A DNA stretch of 53,126 bases, taken from assembly GCA_041658245.1 (NCBI GenBank), contig JBBAAM010000022.1, positions 1 to 53,126 of the forward strand, written 5' to 3'. The position numbers and the translations under genes are program-made. Positions 25,189-33,701 of the stretch are shown in pieces (position 1 is the stretch's first letter; each line of letters opens with the position of its first letter). The notes under the pieces are model-generated. The model was not told the origin of the DNA. It searched no databases and was given only the letters and a program-made list of their open reading frames with translations. Origin of the DNA: Fen-1258 sp041658245. Its GTDB lineage: Bacteria > Bacteroidota > Ignavibacteria > Ignavibacteriales > Melioribacteraceae.

Positions 25189-26937
25189 ATGAACAATTTC
25201 CAAAATGAAGATCCTGAAAAATTATCAATCCCAGAAAAAACTCTTTGGCAAAGATGGGAAAGCAATGCTCAAAGAAACCCCAAACGTGAAGCAATAGTAC
25301 ATTGGGTTGCCGGAGAAGAACCGATACGCTGGACTTACAAAAATTTGATCGAGACTGCGAAGAAATTTTCGGTAAGAATAAAAGAAGCCGGGATAAAACC
25401 CGGTGACGTTTGTGCAATTGTTATAAGACACAATCCGTATCTCTATCCGTTGTATCTTGGAATTTCCCGCGCAGGTGCTTTACCTGCTGTTCTTGCTTAT
25501 CCGAATCCGCGTCTTCATCCCGATAAATTTCGCCAAGGACTCGAAGGAATGTCACAGCGTTCCGGTCTCGATTATATTTTAACCGAACGCGATCTTGATC
25601 CTGCAATTCGACCTCTTATAGAAAAAGAAGGCAATACCATTAAATCCGTTTTCTTTCCACTTGAATGGGACATAAAAACAGAAATTGATCCTAAAGTTGA
25701 TGCGGAAGTTGAACAGATCGCATTATCAGTAAAAGAAACAGATCCGATATTGTTACAACATTCATCCGGCACAACAGGATTACAAAAGCCGGTTGTGTTA
25801 TCTCACCGTGCGATTTTAAATCACGTAAAAAATTTAGGTGCTGCTCTTAAATTTTCCGAGCAAGATAAAATTGCAAGCTGGCTGCCTTTGTATCACGATT
25901 TCGGATTGATTGCTTGTTTCCATATTCCTCTAGCATATGGAATTACAACTGTTCAGATGAATCCCTTCGAATGGGTTCTAGCGCCGATACTTTTGCTGGA
26001 AGTAATAACTAAAGAAAAAGCAACATTAACTTGCTTGCCGAACTTTTCTTATAATGTTTTTGCAGAAAAAATTCACGATGATGAGTTAAATGAAATTTCT
26101 CTTTCCAGTTTAAGAGCTACTGTTAACTCTGCAGAACCGATACGGTATGACAGCCATCAAAAGTTTGTTGCTAAGTTTGAGAAATACGGACTCAATCCGC
26201 TCGCACTTTCTTGTTTGTACGGAATGGCGGAAGTAACATTGGCATTAACTATCCACGAACCCGGAAAACCAATAACAGAACTTTATGTTGACAGAAATGA
26301 ATTATCTAAAGGTGTAATGAAATTTGCCGGTAAAGATTCTGTTGTTCGTGTGTGTGTTTCATCGGGGAAACTTATCGGCGGCTGCGATGCGCGTATTGTA
26401 GATGAAAACAGAAAAGACATTCCCGATGGATTAGTAGGAGAAGTTGCAGTTAAATCTGTTTCTATGTTCGATGGTTACCGTAACTATCCCGAAAAAACAG
26501 CAGAAGTAGTTGAGAACGGCTGGTATTTTTCCGGCGATTACGGATTTATATACAAGGATGAATTTTTCATCATCGGAAGAAAAAAAGATTTAATAATTGT
26601 AGCCGGAAAAAATATTTATCCCGAAGATATTGAAGATACTATTAATCAAGTTGAAGGTGTTATACCAGGCCGTGTAATTGCTTTCGGTGAAGAAGATGAA
26701 AAAATGGGAACCGAGCAAATTGCAGTTGTTGCAGAGACAAAAATAGAAACTGAAAAAGAGAAGAATGATTTACGCCTTGCAATATTAAAAGCCGGAATGG
26801 CAATTGACGTTAACATTCATATAGTTTACTTTGTCCCGCCAAGATGGCTTATAAAAAGTTCTGCCGGCAAACCAAGCAGAAAAGCTAATAAAGAAAGAAT
26901 TTTAAATCGTGAAGACAAACAAGTTTGGAGCAGATAA
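25189..26937 (+). CDS. AMP-dependent acyl ligase (fatty acyl-AMP ligase-like)
   Basis: The 582-residue adenylate-forming enzyme has its P-loop-like motif at H191-SSGTTGLQKP, the SWLPLYHDFGLI segment typical of fatty acyl-AMP ligases, SLYGMAE-type motif 4 (CLYGMAEVTL), YFSGDYGFI, and GRKKDLIIVAGKNIYPEDIE near the C-terminus. It would activate an acid as acyl-AMP and load it on the carrier protein encoded next, whose ATG overlaps the stop by one base (TAATG). With the MBOAT gene this makes a DltA-DltC-DltB-like order. The acid is unknown; the fatty acyl-AMP ligase pattern favours a fatty acid over an amino acid. Confidence 0.88.
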   Translation: MNNFQNEDPEKLSIPEKTLWQRWESNAQRNPKREAIVHWVAGEEPIRWTYKNLIETAKKFSVRIKEAGIKPGDVCAIVIRHNPYLYPLYLGISRAGALPAVLAYPNPRLHPDKFRQGLEGMSQRSGLDYILTERDLDPAIRPLIEKEGNTIKSVFFPLEWDIKTEIDPKVDAEVEQIALSVKETDPILLQHSSGTTGLQKPVVLSHRAILNHVKNLGAALKFSEQDKIASWLPLYHDFGLIACFHIPLAYGITTVQMNPFEWVLAPILLLEVITKEKATLTCLPNFSYNVFAEKIHDDELNEISLSSLRATVNSAEPIRYDSHQKFVAKFEKYGLNPLALSCLYGMAEVTLALTIHEPGKPITELYVDRNELSKGVMKFAGKDSVVRVCVSSGKLIGGCDARIVDENRKDIPDGLVGEVAVKSVSMFDGYRNYPEKTAEVVENGWYFSGDYGFIYKDEFFIIGRKKDLIIVAGKNIYPEDIEDTINQVEGVIPGRVIAFGEEDEKMGTEQIAVVAETKIETEKEKNDLRLAILKAGMAIDVNIHIVYFVPPRWLIKSSAGKPSRKANKERILNREDKQVWSR

Positions 26938-27170
26938 TGATCTCACAAGAATTAAAAAAAGTAATCCTTAACGAATTGAATCTTGATGATTTTGATCTTC
27001 AAGATGAAACAATGGCGCCGGAAGTTCCGGGCTGGGATTCTTTGAATCATGTTAATATTATCTTAGCAGTAGAAAAATTTTTCAGTGTTAGGTTTAAAAG
27101 CTATGAAGTACTCCGTTTGAAAAACGTCGGCGATCTTCAAAAGCTGCTTGATATAAAGCTCGGCAAATGA
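26937..27170 (+). CDS. Acyl carrier protein
   Basis: The 77-residue protein has the phosphopantetheine site Ser35 in PGWDSLNHVNI. The ATG at 26937 follows GGAG by 8 bases and overlaps the ligase stop. A TTG twelve bases earlier is rejected. It is a dedicated carrier for the adjacent ligase and probably hands the acyl group to the MBOAT protein or to a lipid. The helix after Ser is hydrophobic, as in DltC and single-purpose ACPs. The stop codon abuts a GTCATTCTGA repeat. Confidence 0.9.
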   Translation: MISQELKKVILNELNLDDFDLQDETMAPEVPGWDSLNHVNIILAVEKFFSVRFKSYEVLRLKNVGDLQKLLDIKLGK

Positions 27171-27174
27171 CGAA

Positions 27175-27213
27175 GTCATTCTGAGGAATCGGCGAAGCCG
27201 AGGACGAAGAATC
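27175..27213. repeat. GTCATTCTGA-family short repeat
   Basis: GTCATTCTGAGGAATCGGCG is followed by AAGCCGAGGACGAAGAATCA. It begins five bases after the acyl carrier stop and holds an inner CGGC-GAA-GCCG palindrome. It belongs to the same family as the copies near 5.6 and 7.0 kb. Confidence 0.75.
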
Positions 27214-27283
27214 ACAGATCGGTTAAATTTAGACTCATTCGGATAAATGGCAATTATACTTCTTACAATAAAAATATTTCATA

Positions 27284-28783
27284 GTGCTCTCTAATATCAA
27301 AATAGAAAACATTTGGAATCTTCTTAAGTATAAATCCGGCGATCCGCTTTTATTCAACACAAGTCTTTTTCTAATTCTATTTTTCTTCTTTCTTGTTATC
27401 TATAATCTGTTTAAGAATAACAACCGGGCTAGAATAATCTCGTTGATAGTTTTTTCCTTCTATTTCTATTACAAGTCCACAGAATATTTCGCCGCTATTC
27501 TAATCGTTTCGGCAGTTATCAACTTTTTTTTCGGAAGATGGATAACTTCAACAGAAAGTTTTCCTAAGAAAAGAGTTTTTCTTGTTCTTGCTCTTATTCT
27601 TAACATTGCTCTTCTCGGTTACTTTAAATACACTAATTTTTTATTGCAGGCGATCAGCGATTTACGCGGAACGGAATTTAATCCGATCGCAATATTTCTA
27701 CCGATTGGTATTTCTTTCTATACTTTTAAGGCGCTTACATACATCTTTGATGTTTATTACGATACACTAAAGCCAACTAAGAATTTTCTCGATTTCATTT
27801 TATATCTCTCTTTCTTTCCAAACGTTTTAATGGGACCGATAGACCGTGCGGCTGATTTTCTTCCGCAGATAAATAAGGAACCGTTCATTTCGAAAGATGA
27901 TCTCGGCAGAGCGGTATTTTTAATTTGTTCGGGATTGCTGAAGACGGTTATACTAAGCAGTTATCTCGAAGATAATTTCATCGGAAGAATTTTTGAATTT
28001 CCACTTCGATACACCGGCGTGGAAAACTTGCTGGCAATCTATGCTTATGCAATTCGTCTCTACTGCGATTTTTCCGGTTACACTGATTTAGCAATCGGAA
28101 TCTCTTTATTCCTCGGTTTCAAAATTATGGATAACTTCAACTCTCCGTTCAAAGCAACAAGCCTTGCGGATTTTTGGCGACGCTGGCATATTTCACTTTC
28201 CAAATGGCTTCTAGATTATCTTTTCAAACCGGTACAAATTTCATTACGAAGCTGGAGAAATTTCGGCAATGTGATTGCGCTTCTAATTACATTTTTTGTT
28301 TGCGGTTTATGGCACGGTGCAGGATGGAATTTTATTCTTTGGGGATTATACTTCGGCGTGCTGATGTCAATAGCTTTGTTCTTGAAAAAGCCCAAAGAAA
28401 AACTTTATAAAGCATTAAAGATCCACAACACAAAGTTTTTAAGATTCTTCCAGATTATAATTACATTTCATTTCATCGCCTTTTCATTTCTGCTTTTTAG
28501 ATTGAACGATTTGCAGATTGTGAAAGATATGCTTTCTCAAATTTTTGAATTCTTCCACGGAGAAGTTGCTTTACAATTTGTAGAAAAGATGCCGTTAATA
28601 TTCGGATTGATCATTATCGGTTTTGTTTCTCACTTCTTCCCGGTTAAGATTGAAGCTGCAATTAAGAGATCAATAACCGCGCTGCCGCTTGCCGGAAAAA
28701 TTATTTTACTCGCTTTTGTAATTTGGCTCATTGCACAGTTTAAGTCGGCAGATATACAACCGTTCATCTATTTTCAATTCTAA
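27284..28783 (+). CDS. MBOAT O-acyltransferase (DltB/AlgI-like)
   Basis: The 499-residue polytopic membrane protein has the MBOAT landmarks: FLPIGISFYTFKALTYIFDV, FFPNVLMGPIDRA, YCDFSGYTDLAIG, DFWRRWHISLSKWLLDYLF (His302) and the catalytic His344 in GLWHGAGWNFILWG. It uses a GTG start; translation from there gives the usual short cytoplasmic start before the first helix. MBOAT proteins move acyl groups across the inner membrane onto glycans or teichoic acids. Here the donor is probably the adjacent acyl-ACP. The acceptor is unknown, and no SGNH partner is intact in the window. Confidence 0.92.
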   Translation: MLSNIKIENIWNLLKYKSGDPLLFNTSLFLILFFFFLVIYNLFKNNNRARIISLIVFSFYFYYKSTEYFAAILIVSAVINFFFGRWITSTESFPKKRVFLVLALILNIALLGYFKYTNFLLQAISDLRGTEFNPIAIFLPIGISFYTFKALTYIFDVYYDTLKPTKNFLDFILYLSFFPNVLMGPIDRAADFLPQINKEPFISKDDLGRAVFLICSGLLKTVILSSYLEDNFIGRIFEFPLRYTGVENLLAIYAYAIRLYCDFSGYTDLAIGISLFLGFKIMDNFNSPFKATSLADFWRRWHISLSKWLLDYLFKPVQISLRSWRNFGNVIALLITFFVCGLWHGAGWNFILWGLYFGVLMSIALFLKKPKEKLYKALKIHNTKFLRFFQIIITFHFIAFSFLLFRLNDLQIVKDMLSQIFEFFHGEVALQFVEKMPLIFGLIIIGFVSHFFPVKIEAAIKRSITALPLAGKIILLAFVIWLIAQFKSADIQPFIYFQF

Positions 28784-28994
28784 AATGAGATAATTTTAAA
28801 TTACCGTTTCATATTAAAGCAAGATCTCCTAGCCCCAATTCCCATTTTGTTGAAAAACTAAGCTTAATCAAAGATTCCATTCGTTCGTTACTTTTTGCAT
28901 AATTTTTGATAAATTGGCTTGGGAAATAATGCCCGTGAACTAATAAACAAGAATCCGCTTGAGAGGGTTATAAGTTTTTATAATAAAAATAAAT

Positions 28995-31901
28995 ATGATT
29001 AAATCTCGCATACAAATATCTATTCTCATTCTAATTTTGCTTTCGCAAATTTCTTTTACACAGCAGCAAAAAGTTGATATAGGAATTTATAAGTACACAG
29101 CTCTGCTTCATATGAAAGCCGGACGTTACGGCGAAGCTGTAGATCAATTAAACAAATACATCACTGCCATGCCGCAAGAATCCGAAGGTTATAACTTGCG
29201 TGCAACATGTTTTGAGAAACGCCAGCAATATGAATACGGCAGATTAGATTACAGGCGCGCTATTTCAATCGAAACGAGAGATGCAACAAAGAGAGCGGAA
29301 TATGAAAAGAATCTTCAGCGGCTTCTTGATATTTGGTACCCGATACTAAACAAAAAAATTGAAGGACATTTACGCGAGATCGCAATAGATCCAAACCAAC
29401 CGTTTAATTATCTCGAGATTGGAAAAACATATAAGCTAATGGAGATCTGGGATAAATCTGAGCAGTGGTATGATGAATACTTAAAACGCGATGATAATGC
29501 TTCGCCGGATGAAATACTCCGTTACACGGAAGTTCTTGCAAAAACCGGCAGTATCGTTAAGGGCGAAAGAATTCTTAAAAAATTTACCGACCGTTATCCA
29601 GGCGATTGGCGTTTATGGAGTCGTTACGGTTATTTTACAATGTGGCTTGGTAAATATCAAATTGCAATAAAAGCATTCGAGAATGCACTTGGCTTCAAAC
29701 CGTTCTTCAAGGAAGCGCAGGACGGACTTGATATGGCAACAAACAAAGCATACGTAACTCAAGAAGATCCGCGTGCGTTCGAGAAAGAATATCCGATTGA
29801 CCGTTACTATCGTGTTCTAAAAAGAAATCCAAAAGACCTCGAGACAAGATTCAAATTGGTTGATGAACTTATCCAAACAAATCGTCTTGAAGAAGCTTAT
29901 AAGCAATTACAATTTATCGGTGTAACAAAACCCGACGACTCACGCTATAAAGAGAAATGGACTTACGTTACCGACACGCGTACAAAAACTTACAGAGAAA
30001 AATTAGATAACGCTAAGGTTCTGCTTGCATCGAACCCGGCAGATATAGATGCTATAAAAATGGCAGCAGAGTATTACGATTACTTGGCAGAGTACGATAG
30101 CGCATTGGTAATGCTTGATAAATTTTTCGAACAGAATCCGGATGAAAAAGATGCATCACTTCGTTTCAGATGGGCACGAATCTCAGCATGGAGCCGTGAG
30201 TTTGATAAAGCAATTGAGCTTACAGACAACCTACTGCAAGATTATCCAAATAATTTAGATTACCAACTCTTCCGCGCACAAGTTTCTGTCTGGATAAACC
30301 GTGATATCGAACTAGCAAAACAATATTTAGAAAGTGTTTTGAAAGCGCGCCCGGAAAATGTTCAGGCAATTATTTCAATGGGTTCTGTTAAATTGATCGA
30401 ACGAGATTTTGAAGCAGCCCTAGCTTTAGCAAATAAAGCAAAAGAGATAGACGCAATAAATGAAGATGTTATAACATTGCTATCAAACATTGACTGGCAA
30501 AAGATGCGCGCCGAAGAGGAAAAACTTTATGCCATTCTGGAATTGGGAAGACAAAGCGTTATTAAAAATGATTGTAAAAGTGCTATTCCCTTTTACGAAG
30601 ACTACTTATCGAAAGCCGAACCGAATAGTTTGATTCTGAAAGAATATGGTGACGTTCTTTTCTGTGCAAAAAATTATTCCAAAGCGCTTGATACTTATAA
30701 TAAAGTACTCCATGCCGGACCGAATTATGATGCTCAGTTACAGCGAGCAAAACTATATTATGCAATGGACGATACCGTTAACGTGATTCATGAGTTTAAG
30801 GATTTAGTAAGACAAGATTCTTCCAACTATGATGCAAATTTATCTTTAGGAGACTCATATGCAAAGTTCGGCGATCCGGATTCCGCACGGATGGTTTATA
30901 ATAATCTGCTCGACTGGAAAGATATAGATTCTACACGGATATTAATGATCAAACAAAGAAAAGGCTGGCTGCCGGTTACAGACTTAGTTTCAATCTTTGA
31001 ATCGTTCCCGAGCAATATTGGATTTGCACCATCAGGTTTATTTTATACTGATAATTTAAGTTTTAGAATTTTACAATATGGTGGAAGATTAGAACTTGGT
31101 GTAACAAGTTTTCTTTCTTTGGGCGTTACATACATGAAAACCTTGTTAAAGGCAAACCCGGCGGGACTAGACCAAAATATTGTAAGTTCAACATTTTTTT
31201 CGGGCGATAAACGATTAACAACTTTAAAATGGCATGCTTTAATAAGATTATCTAAGGATTTGACTTTTGGTTATGGTTCTGGCTCGTCTAATTCTCAGGG
31301 ATTGTTTGTGCGCGATGAGCAAGATGCATTTGCCAGATACGAAAAAAAAGATACTATTTCCATAAACCTTAATTATCAAAATTCCGACGCATCATTAATT
31401 CTTTACTCACCTTACCTACTTGACGTTCGGTATTACGCGCAGCTTTATAAACTAGAGGGTTATTTCATTCATCGCGACGGATTAAAATTTAGCGGTCGAT
31501 TCCAATACATTTCTGTGAATGACAATAACGAGGGAAACGATTTTATGATTCGAATTGGCAAATATTTTTATAGAAATATGGCTGTTGGATATGAATATTC
31601 ATATACGAATTATAAATTCAAATCATCATATTACTACTCTCCTAAAAATTATGAATCACACAGTCTTTGGATAGACCAGTACCTTGAAAAAAGCGAATTC
31701 CTTCGAGTTTTAATTGGCGGCAAAATTGGTCAAGTACCAAAAAATAGCTTCTTAATGTTAGAAGGACATCTTGAACTGTTCTATAATGTATCAAAGAAAT
31801 TTAGTGTTACCGGTAAAATGAGTGTTGGAAGCACTTCACGCGATGAATCCAGCTACCGTTATTTTTCGGGTCAACTTTCCGCTTATTGGAATATATTTTA
31901 A
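28995..31901 (+). CDS. Exported TPR protein with C-terminal outer-membrane beta-barrel
   Basis: The 968-residue protein has a signal peptide (to ~residue 23), TPR-type helical repeats over ~25-660, and a C-terminal ~300-residue region of alternating polar/aromatic strands ending in SGQLSAYWNIF, the terminal Phe typical of outer-membrane barrels. The layout resembles exopolysaccharide secretion proteins such as PgaA and BcsC, which pair TPR helices with a porin. It lies downstream of the acyltransferase cassette and upstream of an M23 peptidase, so export of an acylated glycan is a possible role. Confidence 0.8.
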   Translation: MIKSRIQISILILILLSQISFTQQQKVDIGIYKYTALLHMKAGRYGEAVDQLNKYITAMPQESEGYNLRATCFEKRQQYEYGRLDYRRAISIETRDATKRAEYEKNLQRLLDIWYPILNKKIEGHLREIAIDPNQPFNYLEIGKTYKLMEIWDKSEQWYDEYLKRDDNASPDEILRYTEVLAKTGSIVKGERILKKFTDRYPGDWRLWSRYGYFTMWLGKYQIAIKAFENALGFKPFFKEAQDGLDMATNKAYVTQEDPRAFEKEYPIDRYYRVLKRNPKDLETRFKLVDELIQTNRLEEAYKQLQFIGVTKPDDSRYKEKWTYVTDTRTKTYREKLDNAKVLLASNPADIDAIKMAAEYYDYLAEYDSALVMLDKFFEQNPDEKDASLRFRWARISAWSREFDKAIELTDNLLQDYPNNLDYQLFRAQVSVWINRDIELAKQYLESVLKARPENVQAIISMGSVKLIERDFEAALALANKAKEIDAINEDVITLLSNIDWQKMRAEEEKLYAILELGRQSVIKNDCKSAIPFYEDYLSKAEPNSLILKEYGDVLFCAKNYSKALDTYNKVLHAGPNYDAQLQRAKLYYAMDDTVNVIHEFKDLVRQDSSNYDANLSLGDSYAKFGDPDSARMVYNNLLDWKDIDSTRILMIKQRKGWLPVTDLVSIFESFPSNIGFAPSGLFYTDNLSFRILQYGGRLELGVTSFLSLGVTYMKTLLKANPAGLDQNIVSSTFFSGDKRLTTLKWHALIRLSKDLTFGYGSGSSNSQGLFVRDEQDAFARYEKKDTISINLNYQNSDASLILYSPYLLDVRYYAQLYKLEGYFIHRDGLKFSGRFQYISVNDNNEGNDFMIRIGKYFYRNMAVGYEYSYTNYKFKSSYYYSPKNYESHSLWIDQYLEKSEFLRVLIGGKIGQVPKNSFLMLEGHLELFYNVSKKFSVTGKMSVGSTSRDESSYRYFSGQLSAYWNIF

Positions 31902-31955
31902 CCTTGCCCATTATCCATCTTTTATTATTTTGTAAAAAAGTGGAGATTCTCTTAA

Positions 31956-32768
31956 ATGAAAAATAATTTATTTCTTTTAATGATCAATTTAACAATTACA
32001 CTTTGCGCTCAAGAAATAAATTTTTTTGGAGAGGCAAAACAAGGTGGAATAATAATTGGCGAAGGGAAAAATGCAGTTAGCGCAAGTTTAAATAACGCAA
32101 AACTTCAAATTGATAAGAACGGAATTTTTGTTTTCGGATTTGATAGGGATGCTGCCGGGAAATATTTATTAAAAGTAAAATTCAAAAATAAAAAAGTTGA
32201 GACCTTTGAATACGATCTTGAAAAAAAACAATATGAAGAGCAAAAACTTAGATTGGCAAACAAGTACGTTACTCCTCCAAAGAAATTAAGAAATAGAATT
32301 CAGTTTGAAGCACAGTTAATTAAATCTGCCCGGGCAAAAATTGGCAAAGTTAAAGATGCATTATTTATGGGAGGATTCGTTTATCCGGTTGACAGCGTTG
32401 ATATACGCGCAACGTTTGGTGTTCAAAGAATCTTAAACGGAAAACCAAGCAATGTTCATAATGGTTTGGATTTCGGCGGAGTTGAAGGAGATTCTATCCG
32501 TGCAATTACAAATGGAATTGTTCGCATAGCCGGAAAGGATTTTTTCTATAACGGAAATTTTGTTTTGCTCGATCACGGGCAGGGTTTAACAAGCGCTTAT
32601 CTTCACATGAGTAAAATTTTTGCAAAGGAAAATCAGACAGTAAAAAAAGGCGAAGTGATCGGTCTCGTTGGTGAAACGGGACGTGCAACCGGTCCGCATT
32701 TACATCTTGGTGTTCAGTGGTATAAAAAAAGAATTGATCCGATGAGTTTGTTTGAATTAAAATTTTAA
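31956..32768 (+). CDS. M23-family (LytM-type) peptidase
   Basis: The 270-residue exported protein has a signal peptide (to SAQ-like LCAQ, ~20) and a C-terminal LytM domain. Zinc ligands are present: H168 and D172 in HNGLDF, and H248 and H250 in GPHLHLG, so it should be active or at least zinc-binding. M23 enzymes cut peptidoglycan cross-links. The N-terminal ~140 residues include a beta-rich part and a basic linker. It starts 55 bases after the TPR/barrel gene, which suggests local wall remodelling around that export protein. Confidence 0.9.
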   Translation: MKNNLFLLMINLTITLCAQEINFFGEAKQGGIIIGEGKNAVSASLNNAKLQIDKNGIFVFGFDRDAAGKYLLKVKFKNKKVETFEYDLEKKQYEEQKLRLANKYVTPPKKLRNRIQFEAQLIKSARAKIGKVKDALFMGGFVYPVDSVDIRATFGVQRILNGKPSNVHNGLDFGGVEGDSIRAITNGIVRIAGKDFFYNGNFVLLDHGQGLTSAYLHMSKIFAKENQTVKKGEVIGLVGETGRATGPHLHLGVQWYKKRIDPMSLFELKF

Positions 32769-32775
32769 TTTCTTT

Positions 32776-33408
32776 TCAGAGAAGTTGCCGTAAATCATCT
32801 ATAACTAACACATCAATTACTTTCAGCTTTTCTTTGCTCTGATGTCCGTTTGAACTTAAGATACAATCCGCTCCAATTTCTACAGCAACTTCATAATCAT
32901 GTTCGGTATCGCCGATAAGAAGTGTCTCCCCTTTTCCGTTATTGAGCCGCTTCATTAAATTTTTTCCAAGATGAAGTTTACCCGCAGCATAAATGTTATC
33001 TAAACCGACTATGTGAGAAAAGTATTTAGTTAGACCGAAGTGTGCTACCATTTCTTCAAGTGTGTGTTGTGAATATGCAGATAGAATTGACTGCCCTATT
33101 CCAAGTTTATTTATTTTTTCCATCACATTTACTACACCGTCATAAACTGTGCATTCAAATTTTCTGCGCTCATATTCATCCATCCACCTTTTACCGATAA
33201 CCTCGAACGGCTCTTTTTTAAAGTCAAATCCAAGTGCCGCGTAATAATTCTTTACGGGGATTGTAAATATATTCTTGTATTCTTCTTTTGTAATCATTTT
33301 AAGATTTTTTTCTTTCAGCAGCCAGTTGATGAGTTCGACACAAAGATCTACATCGTTAATTATTGTACCGTTCCAATCCCAAATTATGTGTTTGTATTTT
33401 TCAATCAT
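32776..33408 (-). CDS. HAD-superfamily phosphatase (phosphoglycolate phosphatase-like)
   Basis: The 210-residue cytoplasmic protein has HAD motif 1 as D11-W-N-G-T, motif 2 as LSAYS, a Lys in the GKLHLGKNL region, and motif 4 as GDTEHD with the metal-binding acids. The replacement of the usual DxD by DWN removes the general acid Asp at position +2. That is seen in some HAD subgroups and would suit slower or different chemistry. It lies convergent with the M23 gene, 7 bases between stops. The substrate is not known. Confidence 0.85.
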   Translation of the reverse strand: MIEKYKHIIWDWNGTIINDVDLCVELINWLLKEKNLKMITKEEYKNIFTIPVKNYYAALGFDFKKEPFEVIGKRWMDEYERRKFECTVYDGVVNVMEKINKLGIGQSILSAYSQHTLEEMVAHFGLTKYFSHIVGLDNIYAAGKLHLGKNLMKRLNNGKGETLLIGDTEHDYEVAVEIGADCILSSNGHQSKEKLKVIDVLVIDDLRQLL

Positions 33409-33701
33409 GGTAAAACAAAGTTAATAAAAATATTTTTAACTCAAGGTCTATCAAATAATTGCTAACAACAAAGACCATTCTATTTTTCTCCCGAATAAAC
33501 TTGTTGAAATTAGGATTCAAGGTTTGATTCTACTATATAATTACATCAGAATTCTATTGCACTCAAATAATCATTTCGATAAGTTTAGTATGCGTTCTCT
33601 ATTATACCTATTCACTTGCCAGTTCTACTGCTAATAAAGATTCCCAAATATAGATCCTAAACCGGAGATATTTCCCCTAACTATATTTTGATATTAACAG
33701 T

